From Bacillota bacterium (GTDB lineage: Bacteria; Bacillota; Clostridia; Lachnospirales; Lachnospiraceae), in NCBI GenBank assembly GCA_023386815.1, contig JAEWIZ010000015.1, positions 186,001 through 250,000 on the forward strand: DNA of 64,000 nt. Direction: 5' to 3'. Positions 36,134-44,827 of this stretch are shown here, in pieces (positions within the stretch are counted from its first letter, which is position 1; the number at the start of each line of letters is the position of its first letter). A program made the translations under genes and the position numbers. The notes below the pieces were generated by a model. It had not been told where the DNA came from and made no database searches. It was given only the letters and a program-made list of their open reading frames with translations.

Positions 36134-36991
36134 TTATATTACGCTCTCCTTATTTACTGATTTTTTGGTAATTCCTTGCAATTCTTGGTTCTTATTTGGT
36201 TTAATGATACTCAATGAAATCACCACCAAAACAAAACCTATGATTGATATGACGAAATAACTAAGCATAGATTCTGGCAACAGCATAAGGAAAAATGCAC
36301 TTGCATTTACCATCATGTGAAGTATTATCGGGGCATATATCGTTCTGAACTTGTCACAAATAACTCCAAGGATAAATCCTAGCCCAGCGGCATAAATCCC
36401 TTGAACCAAATTACCATGATACACTCCAAATAAAACTGCCTGGAAAGCATTTGCTGCTAGAAAAGGAATATACCGGTTAGCCATATGGAGCGTAACCCCA
36501 CGAAAGATCAGTTCTTCAGTTATCGGTGCAATTACAACTGTAACAATTACTACCACAACCGGGCTGCCTGATAAAATGCTTTTTATTGTATCCCCATAGT
36601 TATCAAATGCTTTTGGAAAGTACTCTGTTAATATGCTTATTAAACCTGAAACAAATAACTGGCACCCTAGTGCCAGACAAGCGAATTTGCAGATATTCTT
36701 TCTATTAACTACATGCTTAAATTTTCCTCTTTCTTCTTTAAAGGTCTCACGACGATACCAGAATAAAAATACGATACCACTACTCATAACTGCAAGTGCA
36801 GAAAACAGATAAGTAATTTCAACTCTTATATCCAAAGCTCCTGCTACCTGCCCCGTCTCTGCTTTTATACCAATGATGGTGGAATAAGCCATGTTTAAAA
36901 CCGTGGCTACGATTAATTGAACAGCAACTGCTGTTAATGGAGGAATTGTTGCCCCCAGTACTTTTAAATAGTTCTTCATTCCTTTATCCAC
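36134..36991 (-). CDS. CPBP-family intramembrane metalloprotease
   Basis: 285 residues, eight hydrophobic segments. Motifs: EELIFRGVTLHMANRY, FGVYHGNLVQGIYAAGLG and HMMVNASAFF. The order and spacing match its upstream neighbour, of which it appears to be a paralogue. The GTG start has a weak AGAGAAG site; an ATG four codons on (36979) is an alternative. It follows the first CPBP gene by 18 nt and is likely co-transcribed. Confidence 0.88.
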   Translation of the reverse strand: MDKGMKNYLKVLGATIPPLTAVAVQLIVATVLNMAYSTIIGIKAETGQVAGALDIRVEITYLFSALAVMSSGIVFLFWYRRETFKEERGKFKHVVNRKNICKFACLALGCQLFVSGLISILTEYFPKAFDNYGDTIKSILSGSPVVVVIVTVVIAPITEELIFRGVTLHMANRYIPFLAANAFQAVLFGVYHGNLVQGIYAAGLGFILGVICDKFRTIYAPIILHMMVNASAFFLMLLPESMLSYFVISIIGFVLVVISLSIIKPNKNQELQGITKKSVNKESVI

Positions 36992-37009
36992 GCCAGCTTC
37001 TCTTACAGC

Positions 37010-37906
37010 TTATCCTTCACTTACTATATTTTTATTTCTTTTTTCAACGTTAGAAATCCACCATAAACCAATCGTTAAAATAACACCTCCAAACACCAGA
37101 TACGTAATGAACATAATCATATTTTCTGGCATTATCATTACATAACTGAGTGCATTAAACATCATATGAAGCACAATGGAAGCCTTGATGCTTTTAAATT
37201 GGTAGGCAACATATCCCAAGATCAGTCCAGCCGGAAATGTATATACGCTTTGTACAATATTCATATGAAATAAGGAGAATAAGATAGCCTGAATCAATAT
37301 GGCAACACCTATGGGGGCTATTCTCTGAGCCTTTTTCATAATAACACCTCTAAATAGCAATTCCTCTGAAAATGGCGCCAATACCACTGTAGTTATAAAT
37401 ATAACAACAGCGTTACCATACATAAACTCTTCAATCAATTCATTATATTCCTTCATGATTTTTTCAAAGTGTGGTAGAATCAATTCCATACCACTTCCAA
37501 TGACAATCTGGCACCCGAGTGCAACGAGTGCAAGAAAGAACATGTTTTTTAATGTAAAAAGCTTAATTCTATAACCATTGGCAGGGTTCCCATTTCCTCC
37601 AGGAAAGCTATCCTTCTTAAGCATGGAACGGTACCAAAAGTAAAACAAAAAGATCCAGGTAATTGGAATGAGTGCAGTATAAACATCTGTTAATGCCTGA
37701 GTATAATCAATAATTTTATATCCGGAATACTCTAATAGGTAAAGCATTTCCATAAGGCTTCTTTCTCTTATCGGTGTAATTAATAAATATGCCCCAAAAA
37801 CACTTTGAAAGAAGATAAAAATGCTTACTATTCCTACATAAACCGGAATCAACAGTGCCACTACAGCAGGCCATAGAATAGCAAAAAAGCCACGTAATTT
37901 TTTCAT
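37010..37906 (-). CDS. CPBP-family intramembrane metalloprotease
   Basis: 298 residues, multi-pass membrane protein. Motifs: FSEELLFRGVIMKKAQRI, FSLFHMNIVQSVY and HMMFNALSYV. Paralogue of the next gene, so the two form a tandem duplication that has diverged. In other Firmicutes such proteins act in bacteriocin self-immunity or processing, but no bacteriocin-like ORF was seen nearby. Confidence 0.88.
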   Translation of the reverse strand: MKKLRGFFAILWPAVVALLIPVYVGIVSIFIFFQSVFGAYLLITPIRERSLMEMLYLLEYSGYKIIDYTQALTDVYTALIPITWIFLFYFWYRSMLKKDSFPGGNGNPANGYRIKLFTLKNMFFLALVALGCQIVIGSGMELILPHFEKIMKEYNELIEEFMYGNAVVIFITTVVLAPFSEELLFRGVIMKKAQRIAPIGVAILIQAILFSLFHMNIVQSVYTFPAGLILGYVAYQFKSIKASIVLHMMFNALSYVMIMPENMIMFITYLVFGGVILTIGLWWISNVEKRNKNIVSEG

Positions 37907-37960
37907 GATTTATCCTCTTAGACTTTCTTATCTATAATGTCTTTAATATACCGCACAAAT

Positions 37961-38006
37961 AAAAAAAATACCAGATCAAATTATATATTCCATTTCATCT
38001 GGTATT
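37961..38006 (-). terminator. Terminator after the small membrane gene
   Basis: AATACCAGAT with its complement (10 bp), 20-nt loop, then eight Ts on the minus strand, right after the stop at 38013. Confidence 0.75.
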
Positions 38007-38012
38007 ATCAAT

Positions 38013-38225
38013 TCATAATTCTAACGTATTGGTCAGATCAATATATGTAAATATAAAAATTAAAGTAGCACCGATCAAACATATTCCTAGTTTACCACCA
38101 ATCATATATCGGTTGCCAGAAATAAAATATGGTAATATAATTGCTGCAAAAGTACACCCTAAGAAGGATAGTACACCTCCAAGGAAGGCCTTTTTTATCT
38201 TTTTCTTGCTTTTTCGTTTTAACAT
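38013..38225 (-). CDS. Small membrane protein, unknown
   Basis: 70 residues: a very basic head (KRKSKKKIKK) and two hydrophobic stretches (AFLGGVLSFLGCTFAAIILP and ICLIGATLIFIFTYI). No recognised family. A purine-rich site lies rather far (about 12 nt) from the ATG. Its position, 37 nt after another small membrane gene and followed by a clean terminator, supports a real gene. Confidence 0.55.
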   Translation of the reverse strand: MLKRKSKKKIKKAFLGGVLSFLGCTFAAIILPYFISGNRYMIGGKLGICLIGATLIFIFTYIDLTNTLEL

Positions 38226-38262
38226 TTACAACATTCTCTTTCCATTGTTATTTTCATTATGA

Positions 38263-38574
38263 TCAAATAACCATATTTTTAAACTCGTAAAATGCAGATA
38301 AGATATAAATCATATCCCCGATAAGAATCGTGATTAGTAAGGTATTAGAATAGGGTCTACTATTAAATTCATGCTCCTCTGTAAAACTGTACATTGCTTT
38401 TGTTCGCATAAAATTTAGTAATAGCAACATAAATAAGCTTAGTAAAAAGAAAAATATATTTGTGGTTGCGTTCAAAATGTTTAAGCATCGAAAGAAAATC
38501 ATCGATACAAAACAAATACTCGTAAATATAAATAGTAGCCTATACTTCTTTCTTTCCAACATCATATTATTCAA
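38263..38574 (-). CDS. Small membrane protein, unknown
   Basis: About 100 residues with three hydrophobic stretches (LLFIFTSICFVSMIFFRCL, IFFFLLSLFMLLLLNFM, TLLITILIGDMIYILSAFY). No family recognised. A GAGGAG motif lies about 10 nt before a TTG (38574); ATG codons three and four residues later are alternatives. Probably co-transcribed with the next small membrane gene. Confidence 0.55.
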   Translation of the reverse strand: MNNMMLERKKYRLLFIFTSICFVSMIFFRCLNILNATTNIFFFLLSLFMLLLLNFMRTKAMYSFTEEHEFNSRPYSNTLLITILIGDMIYILSAFYEFKNMVI

Positions 38575-39084
38575 ATCAGTTCATCTCCTCTGGTTAATTA
38601 TGCCAGCAAGTAAATCTGTAATATGATTTCCTTACTGTAAAATGTCACTTCCCTTTTACCCCGTAATAAACTCTGGCATTATTTTGAGATAATCGACAAA
38701 CGCGATATTGTGACTCCTCTTATCATACACAAAAAAAGTGCTCTGGGAGCAGGATGTCATAAAATGCAATATTATTGCAATAACTTGCAACCGTCCTGAA
38801 CTTTTTGCATGAGGTTTGCATGGTTTGCATGCTTTTTCATATTTATCTGCTGTCTCCTGGAGGTTTTTTGTAATACTCCCTTCTTAGTTTTGCTTATTTA
38901 CCTTACTTTCATCATATATTTAAGAGATATTTTATAATTAATTTCTTTTTTTCCAGGGATGATTGTGATACACTATTTGTTAGTTACTCATGCTACAACC
39001 TAACTCAGAGGACAGCTTTTTGATTACCTTCACAGGGCATGATACCTTCTGAATTAATATAGTAAACAAAAGTGAGGTTTTTTT
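38575..39084. other. Intergenic region with a possible minus-strand small RNA
   Basis: A 510-bp spacer. On the minus strand, three copies of CATGCAAA (38804-38811, 38815-38822, 38824-38831) precede a CAGGA/TCCTG-closed stem that encloses TTGCAAT-aat-ATTGCA, and then a TGCTC-n3-GAGCA hairpin with seven Ts (38731-38751). No coding sequence was found for the terminator to serve. Confidence 0.35.
38731..38751 (-). terminator. Terminator-like hairpin with no upstream gene
   Basis: TGCTC-CCA-GAGCA followed by seven Ts on the minus strand. The nearest minus-strand sequence feeding into it is noncoding. Confidence 0.5.
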
Positions 39085-39786
39085 ATGCCGAAACAGTCGC
39101 GACTGGAGGAACCAGTCACTATTTATCAGCCTCGAGAACTTCCCTCCGAGAAAGAAAAACTGAAGAATATGACTACAAAAGAGAAGATGAATTATCTTTG
39201 GGAGTATTATCGATTGCATGCATTGGGTGGAATTCTTGCAATTGCAGCAATTATTTATGTTATCTATCAGATTGCTACTCCTAACATCAATACTCAGTTT
39301 TACGCAGCCATTATAGATAGTTCTCTTTCAACAGAAGCAGTGGAAGAATTCGCAAGTGAATTTTCTGATTATTTAGATTTAAATCCAAAGTTAGAGGATA
39401 TTCAGATAAACGATACTTTCTACTTAAGCGGTAGTGGTAATTATAACATTCAACAGGCTTTAACTGCATATATTGCTGCTCGTGAGGTGGATGTTATTAT
39501 TGCTCCCGAATCCCAGTTTTTAAACTATGCAAAGAATGATTATTTTACTAAGCTTTCTGAAGCACTTCCTACTGATATTTACAGCGCTATGACAGATAGA
39601 TTCTTTCTGTCAGAAACTACAGAGAGTTCTGATAAGAATGCCTATGGTATCTATTTAAATGATTCTGATTTATTTGAGGGTGTAACTTATGATGGGGAAC
39701 CATATGTCCTTGGAATACTTGCAAACTATCCCCACGAAGAAAATACCATTGAATTTATTAATTACTTATTTAAAGACTTGAAATAG
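39085..39786 (+). CDS. Membrane-anchored hypothetical protein
   Basis: 233 residues. A hydrophilic N-terminus of about 45 is followed by one membrane helix (LGGILAIAAIIYVIYQIA), then an extracellular-side domain of about 165 residues. AAREVDVIIAPESQFLNYAK and YVLGILANYPHEENTIEFIN resemble the lobes of extracytoplasmic solute-binding proteins, but no lipobox is present. The pattern is common in Lachnospiraceae hypotheticals. AAGTGAGG precedes the ATG. Single gene with a strong terminator. Confidence 0.75.
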   Translation: MPKQSRLEEPVTIYQPRELPSEKEKLKNMTTKEKMNYLWEYYRLHALGGILAIAAIIYVIYQIATPNINTQFYAAIIDSSLSTEAVEEFASEFSDYLDLNPKLEDIQINDTFYLSGSGNYNIQQALTAYIAAREVDVIIAPESQFLNYAKNDYFTKLSEALPTDIYSAMTDRFFLSETTESSDKNAYGIYLNDSDLFEGVTYDGEPYVLGILANYPHEENTIEFINYLFKDLK

Positions 39787-39802
39787 AAATAATCCTTTTT
39801 CA

Positions 39803-39833
39803 AAAGAGCTCTGGCAAATGCCAGAGCTCTTTT
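39803..39833. terminator. Terminator between convergent genes
   Basis: AAAGAGCTCTGGCA with its complement and a two-nt loop, followed by TTTTG; it serves the membrane protein gene and faces asd. Confidence 0.88.
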
Positions 39834-39850
39834 GTTCTTTTATATCATAT

Positions 39851-40933
39851 TTATTTTGCAGTTATATACCCCTGAGCTTTTAATAATTCTGCAATCAATA
39901 CACCACCGCCAGCTGCACCACGAACCGTATTGTGGGAAAGACCAACAAATTTATAATCAAATACGCTATCTTCTCTTAATCTACCGAAGCATACACCCAT
40001 ACCATTTTCATAATCACGGTCAAGTCTTGTCTGTGGGCGGTTATCCTCTTCAAAATATTTAATAAACTGTTTTGGAGCACTTGGTAATTCAAGCTCCTGC
40101 GGAATCCCCTTAAACTCAGCCCAAGCCTTTAATATATCTTCCTTGGAAGGCTTCCTCTCAAAGCTAACGAACACCGCTGCAGTATGTCCATCTGTTACTG
40201 GAACACGAATACATTGTGTTGTTATCATTGGACCTTCTGCTTTTACGATCTGACCGTCTTCAACCTTACCCCAGATACGCAATGGTTCCTGTTCACTCTT
40301 CTCTTCTTCTCCCCCAATGTAAGGAATTACATTGTCCACCATCTCTGGCCAATCTGTGAAATTCTTACCGGCACCAGAGATAGCCTGATAGGTTGTTGCT
40401 ACTACAAGCTTGACTCCAAACTGTCTAAGAGCATGAAGAGCAGGTGTATAGCTTTGTATGGAGCAATTAGGCTTTACTACAATAAAACCTCTCTCGGTTC
40501 CAAGACGCTTTCTCTGGTCTGCAATTACCTCTAAATGTTCTGGGTTCAGTTCAGGTACTACCATAGGAACATCCGGGGTCCATCTGTGAGCACTATTATT
40601 GGAAACTACCGGGGTCTCTGCTTTCGCATAGGCTTCCTCGATTGCTTTAATTTCATCCTTTGTCATATCTACAGCACTGAACACAAAATCTACGCCTGCA
40701 CTTACTGCTTCAACGTCATTTACGTTCATTACGATTAAGTTCTTTACACTCTCAGGCATTGGTGTTGCCATCTTCCAACGGCCACCTACTGCTTCTTCAT
40801 ATGTTTTACCAGCACTTCTGGGACTTGCTGCAACTGTAACTACTTCAAACCAAGGATGGTTTTCCAGCAATGCGATAAAACGCTGTCCAACCATTCCTGT
40901 TCCACCAAGGATACCAACTCTTAACTTGCTCAT
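39851..40933 (-). CDS. asd: Aspartate-semialdehyde dehydrogenase
   Basis: 360 residues. Reduces aspartyl phosphate to the semialdehyde for Lys, Met, Thr and diaminopimelate synthesis. GILGGTGMVGQRF binds NADP; the catalytic Cys is in VKPNCSIQSYTPAL and the His in VPVTDGHTAAVFV. Length and the SNNSAHRWTPDVPMVVPELN stretch place it in the archaeal/fungal-like branch of the family rather than the E. coli type. The start at 40933 is preferred because GGAGG lies before it; a longer frame has none. Confidence 0.95.
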   Translation of the reverse strand: MSKLRVGILGGTGMVGQRFIALLENHPWFEVVTVAASPRSAGKTYEEAVGGRWKMATPMPESVKNLIVMNVNDVEAVSAGVDFVFSAVDMTKDEIKAIEEAYAKAETPVVSNNSAHRWTPDVPMVVPELNPEHLEVIADQRKRLGTERGFIVVKPNCSIQSYTPALHALRQFGVKLVVATTYQAISGAGKNFTDWPEMVDNVIPYIGGEEEKSEQEPLRIWGKVEDGQIVKAEGPMITTQCIRVPVTDGHTAAVFVSFERKPSKEDILKAWAEFKGIPQELELPSAPKQFIKYFEEDNRPQTRLDRDYENGMGVCFGRLREDSVFDYKFVGLSHNTVRGAAGGGVLIAELLKAQGYITAK

Positions 40934-41092
40934 CTCAATTCCTCCACCTGTTCTTGTATGGCATACATTTGTCTTTTCTGTAAATATACTATACGCCAAA
41001 TTCAGAAAAAATCAACCATTTTTCATATTTTTATCGAATTTTGTGAACATCTCATAGATTAATACTTTCTGTCTACCTTCTGATTAGTGATT

Positions 41093-42061
41093 TTAGACAT
41101 GATTTTGATACTCCTCTAAAAGTTGTCTGAGATCCTCCATGTTCTCTATTTCATTGACCCGATTCCTTAATTTAGCAGATCCGGGATATCCTGTTGTATA
41201 CCAGGCTACATGTTTTCTCATTTCACGAATTCCAATAAATTCTCCTTTATACTCCACTGACAACGCAGCATGACGCAAAATCATTTCCTTTACCTCATCA
41301 AAGCTTGGTTTTGGTAATAATACTCCCTCCCCAAGATATGCCTTGATTTGCTCGAAAATCCATGGATTTCCCCGGGTTCCTCTTGCCATCATGATACCAT
41401 CACAGCCAGTCATAACAATCATGCGTTTGGCATCCTCAGGCGAAAAAATATCTCCGCTTCCAATCACCGGAATAGTCAGTGCCTCTTTCACAGCCCTGAT
41501 TACTTCCCAATCTGCCTTACCGCTATAATATTGCTCTCTGGTTCTTGCATGTACTGCGACTGCCGCAGCGCCATTGTCCTCTGCAATTTTAGCAGCCTCC
41601 ACTGCGTTATTATCCGTATCATGAAAACCTTTTCGAATTTTTACCGTGAGCGGTTTGCTAATTGACGATGACACCATTTTTACAATTTCACCAATTAATT
41701 TTGGATTCTTCATTAACGCGGAGCCTTCTCCGTTATTTACAACTTTAGGAACCGGGCACCCCATATTAATGTCCAGAATATCAAAATTACGATGTTCAAT
41801 TCTTTTTGCTGTTTCACTTAAAATAACAGGATCGGCACCAAAGAGCTGCAACGCCACTGGCCGCTCTGTCTCATGGATTTGCAGCAAGCTTTCCGTATTT
41901 TTATTATTATATTGAATCCCTTTTGCGCTTACCATCTCGGTATAGACTAGATCTGCACCCTTTTCCTTACACAATAGACGAAAGGGTAGGTCTGTTACTC
42001 CCGCCATCGGTCCCAAAAACAGGTTACCTTCTAATTTCACATTGCCAATCATAAGACTCAT
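41093..42061 (-). CDS. dusB: tRNA-dihydrouridine synthase (DusB-like)
   Basis: 322 residues, FMN-dependent. LGPMAGVTDLPFRLLCKEKG opens the barrel, DINMGCPVPKVVNNGEGSAL carries the catalytic Cys, AVHARTREQYYSGKADW and IPVIGSGDIFSPEDA bind tRNA and flavin. It reduces uridines in the D loop of tRNA. ATG at 42061 follows GGAGAG by 8 nt; the longer frame to 42133 runs through a hairpin and is rejected. Downstream of coaX by about 110 nt. Confidence 0.93.
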   Translation of the reverse strand: MSLMIGNVKLEGNLFLGPMAGVTDLPFRLLCKEKGADLVYTEMVSAKGIQYNNKNTESLLQIHETERPVALQLFGADPVILSETAKRIEHRNFDILDINMGCPVPKVVNNGEGSALMKNPKLIGEIVKMVSSSISKPLTVKIRKGFHDTDNNAVEAAKIAEDNGAAAVAVHARTREQYYSGKADWEVIRAVKEALTIPVIGSGDIFSPEDAKRMIVMTGCDGIMMARGTRGNPWIFEQIKAYLGEGVLLPKPSFDEVKEMILRHAALSVEYKGEFIGIREMRKHVAWYTTGYPGSAKLRNRVNEIENMEDLRQLLEEYQNHV

Positions 42062-42095
42062 TAGCATCTCTCCAATTATCTTCTCTGTATTAAGG

Positions 42096-42138
42096 AAGTC
42101 ATGGCATAACCGTTCAATTTCACTGTTCGCCATGACTT
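42096..42138. terminator. Hairpin between coaX and dusB
   Basis: A perfect 10-bp stem (AAGTCATGGC and complement) with a 23-nt loop. The better T-run (TTTTCTTT) is on the plus-strand side; on the minus strand the tail is weak, so read-through from coaX into dusB is possible. Confidence 0.5.
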
Positions 42139-42173
42139 TTCTTTATTATTATATGCTAGCACTGCGTTTCACG

Positions 42174-42959
42174 CTATCTCTTATTCTTATCATTAATGTT
42201 CTTATCATTAATGATCTTAAGCCCCTTTAGGGTTAAGTTTGGATCATACACTTCTATGATATCCGTTGCATCGGAAATAATCTTACCCAAACCTCCTGTA
42301 GCAATCACTCTGCAGTTTGAAACGTCCGCCTCCTTAAGCATTCTCTTAACGATATACTCCGTCTGGCCAATACAACCAAATATGAGGCCAGCCTGCATGC
42401 TAGTGATTGTATCTTTGGCAAGAATGGTATCCGGCATTACAATCTCTATCTCAGGCAACTTTGCAGTTCCAGTCCAAAGTGCATTTGCCGCAATTCGCAG
42501 TCCGGGGCAGGTAACCGCGGCCTGAAACGTTCCATCCTCCATAATTAAGTCATAAGTGATTGCTGTTCCAAAATCAATGACTAATACTGGTCCTCCATAG
42601 ATTTCATAGGCTGCAACTGCATCAACTACTCTGTCTGCACCAACTTCTTTTGGATTTGCTGTAGACACCTTAATCCCTGTCTTAGTACCTGAACCTACAA
42701 TTAAAGGGGTAATGCCTAAGTACTTTATAATTCCAGACGTTAAGGAATGCATCAGCTTCGGTACCACAGAGGCAATGATTACATTTTTTATGTCTTTAAT
42801 ACTAATATTCCTTGCATTAAATAAATCACATAAGATGAGGCCATATTCGTCTGAGGTTCGATTCGTATTCGTGGTCAAACGGAAGGTTGCTTTAATATTT
42901 GATTCCTCAAACACACCTAAGGTAATATTTGTATTTCCAACGTCAACAACTAGTAGCAT
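42174..42959 (-). CDS. coaX: Type III pantothenate kinase
   Basis: 261 residues, first step of coenzyme A synthesis. VVDVGNTNITLGVFEE is the phosphate-binding start, GADRVVDAVAAYEIYGGP and VIDFGTAITYDLI carry the catalytic Asp and substrate contacts. The C-terminus ends in a small repeat (INDKNINDKNKR) beyond the usual end. GGAGG lies before the ATG. Follows two small conserved genes by 26 nt. Confidence 0.95.
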   Translation of the reverse strand: MLLVVDVGNTNITLGVFEESNIKATFRLTTNTNRTSDEYGLILCDLFNARNISIKDIKNVIIASVVPKLMHSLTSGIIKYLGITPLIVGSGTKTGIKVSTANPKEVGADRVVDAVAAYEIYGGPVLVIDFGTAITYDLIMEDGTFQAAVTCPGLRIAANALWTGTAKLPEIEIVMPDTILAKDTITSMQAGLIFGCIGQTEYIVKRMLKEADVSNCRVIATGGLGKIISDATDIIEVYDPNLTLKGLKIINDKNINDKNKR

Positions 42960-42985
42960 ATTATTCCTCCATTCCCTGCTACGTT

Positions 42986-43336
42986 TTATTCCTCACTCAA
43001 AAGCTCTGCGGCATCTTCTCCGAGAAAAAAGACCCGATAGTACATTTCCAAAGCTTCCAAGAGTTCAGCTTTCTCTCTCTGCAGCTGTTTTATTTTTAAT
43101 ACACTGCCAATTTCATCATAGAGATAGTCGCTTTCGTCAGAATCCACTTTAAAAATCAAAGCTCCATCCTCTTCAAATTCTAAGGATAGTATTCCTCCAA
43201 CGTCCTCTGTAAATAATACAGACATGATTTTTAATTCTTGTTTTATTTGCTCCGGCAAAGCTTTAAAATCATCATTTAACCAGAATTTCTGCTCGTAAGC
43301 ACTACTTGCACATAAAACTACATTTTCTTGATACAT
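42986..43336 (-). CDS. Small conserved-type protein of unknown function
   Basis: 116 residues, acidic, soluble, with beta strands in the middle (GGILSLEFEEDGALIFKVDS) and a C-terminal helix (LQREKAELLEALEMYYRVFF). It resembles a Lachnospiraceae domain of unknown function (possibly DUF6145, from memory). It sits 22 nt after the membrane gene at 43359 and 26 nt before coaX, so it belongs to the same transcript. Confidence 0.75.
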   Translation of the reverse strand: MYQENVVLCASSAYEQKFWLNDDFKALPEQIKQELKIMSVLFTEDVGGILSLEFEEDGALIFKVDSDESDYLYDEIGSVLKIKQLQREKAELLEALEMYYRVFFLGEDAAELLSEE

Positions 43337-43358
43337 TGCACATAAACCTCCAAAATCC

Positions 43359-43637
43359 TTAGATAAAACGAACTATAATAAATCCAAGAGCTATAATAAT
43401 TACTCCAAATAAAGCATAACTCATGCCCATTGATCTCTTTGTCGGCTCTTTCCACATATTCATACCATTGATTACATTAATGGAACCTCCAGCAAAGCAG
43501 GCTGCTAATATGGCATACCGGCTATTCGGCTTTAGAAAATAGTAAAATAAAGCCATGACTAGAATAATCGACAGCACTGTATTTATTTTAATGTTCTTTT
43601 TTTTAAGCTTTTCAAACAAATTATTTCGTTGATCCAT
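43359..43637 (-). CDS. Small membrane protein of unknown function
   Basis: 92 residues, three membrane segments (TVLSIILVMALFYYFL, YAILAACFAGGSINVINGM, MSYALFGVIIIALGFIIV) after a basic head. No family recognised. It lies 67 nt after argF and leads the small gene-coaX group. Confidence 0.7.
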   Translation of the reverse strand: MDQRNNLFEKLKKKNIKINTVLSIILVMALFYYFLKPNSRYAILAACFAGGSINVINGMNMWKEPTKRSMGMSYALFGVIIIALGFIIVRFI

Positions 43638-43704
43638 TATATAACCTCATTAAATGATATACAAACTAAATTTGATATGTCAGGTCATGTGCGATGCAAT
43701 TTTT

Positions 43705-44640
43705 CTATTTTCCGAGGGTTGCAACCATAACTGCCTTGATCGTATGCATACGATTCTCTGCCTCATCGAATACAATATCTGCAAAATGTTCAAAGACCTC
43801 TTCTGTGACCTCTTTTCCTTTTACAGCTGGTAAGCAATGAAGGAAGATAGAACTCTCCTTACCGGTCCGAGCCATTAGAGCTGAATTCACCTGATAAGGC
43901 TTAAGGATCGCAATACGCTCTGTGGCCTTATCCTCTTCTCCCATAGAACACCATACATCTGTATACACTGCATCTGCATCTTTTATTGCATCTAAATCAT
44001 CTGATATTTCAATCCGACTGCCTGATTCCTCTGCATAGCCCTTGCACAAAGCTACTAATTCCTCTTCCGGCCACAAGGACTTCGGTGCAAGAATCGTAAA
44101 ATGAATTCCCATTTTAGCGGAGCCAATCATCAAGCTATTTGCCATATTATTACGGCCATCTCCAACATAGACGAGTTTTAGCCCTTTAAGCTTACCAAAC
44201 TGCTCTTTTAAAGTCAAGAAGTCCGCAAGAATTTGAGTTGGATGATCAAGATCGGTAAGCCCATTCCATACCGGTACACCACTGAATTTTGCAAGCTTTT
44301 CAACAGTATCCTGTGAGAACCCGCGAAACTGAATACCATCGAACATTCTTCCCAGTACCCTTGCTGTATCCTCTACACTTTCCTTATGGCCTAATTGAAT
44401 ATCATCCTTGCTTAAATACTCCGGATGTCCGCCTTCATCAACACAACCAACAGTAAAAGCACAACGGGTTCTTGTTGAGGGCTTCTCAAAGATTAAGGCA
44501 ATATTCTTACCTTTTAAGCTATCACCGGTAATCCCACTTTTTTTCTTTGCCTTTAACTCTGCTGCCAGGTCAAGCAAATATGCTATCTCTTCCTCCGTGA
44601 AATCCTTCAGTGTTAAAAAGCTGCGTCCCTTTAAATTCAT
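43705..44640 (-). CDS. argF: Ornithine carbamoyltransferase
   Basis: 311 residues. Forms citrulline from ornithine and carbamoyl phosphate. Motifs: FEKPSTRTRCAF (carbamoyl phosphate), LTDLDHPTQILADFLTLK, and IFLHCLPAVKG (ornithine binding Cys), with ENRMHTIKAVMVATLGK at the end. ATG at 44640 follows GGAGG; the upstream ATG four codons earlier overlaps its own ribosome site. No other arg genes are nearby. Upstream ARG-box-like palindromes suggest ArgR control. Confidence 0.95.
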   Translation of the reverse strand: MNLKGRSFLTLKDFTEEEIAYLLDLAAELKAKKKSGITGDSLKGKNIALIFEKPSTRTRCAFTVGCVDEGGHPEYLSKDDIQLGHKESVEDTARVLGRMFDGIQFRGFSQDTVEKLAKFSGVPVWNGLTDLDHPTQILADFLTLKEQFGKLKGLKLVYVGDGRNNMANSLMIGSAKMGIHFTILAPKSLWPEEELVALCKGYAEESGSRIEISDDLDAIKDADAVYTDVWCSMGEEDKATERIAILKPYQVNSALMARTGKESSIFLHCLPAVKGKEVTEEVFEHFADIVFDEAENRMHTIKAVMVATLGK

Positions 44641-44735
44641 ATAATCCTCCATTCCTCCGCCCTTTGCGGTGATTAATTATAATAATGTAAGTTGCTTTGT
44701 TTTTTATTCTGTAATAATTTGAAAACACACATAAC

Positions 44736-44774
44736 GCATTAATATTTATGCTTTACATGTGTTTATTTATACAT
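44736..44774 (-). promoter_or_regulatory. Two ARG-box-like palindromes upstream of argF
   Basis: GCATTAATATTTATGC (44736-44751) is a 16-bp palindrome with one mismatched pair, and ATGTGTTTATTTATACAT (about 44757-44774) is a weaker second copy one helical turn or two away. Both resemble the T-rich, TGNAT-N4-6-ATNCA ArgR consensus. They stand about 95-130 bp before the start of an arginine gene. Confidence 0.5.
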
Positions 44775-44827
44775 TATTCTAATTAAGAGGAAATGTCAAG
44801 CACATTTATGCTATAGGGCTTATATAA

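Noticed and set aside
36134..38574. Bacteriocin/immunity locus around the CPBP pair
   Set aside because: No double-glycine peptide, ABC exporter or modification enzyme is nearby; the small membrane proteins lack bacteriocin features.
42062..42133. N-terminal extension of DusB by 24 residues
   Set aside because: The extension crosses a hairpin, has no family similarity, and a better ribosome site precedes the ATG at 42061.
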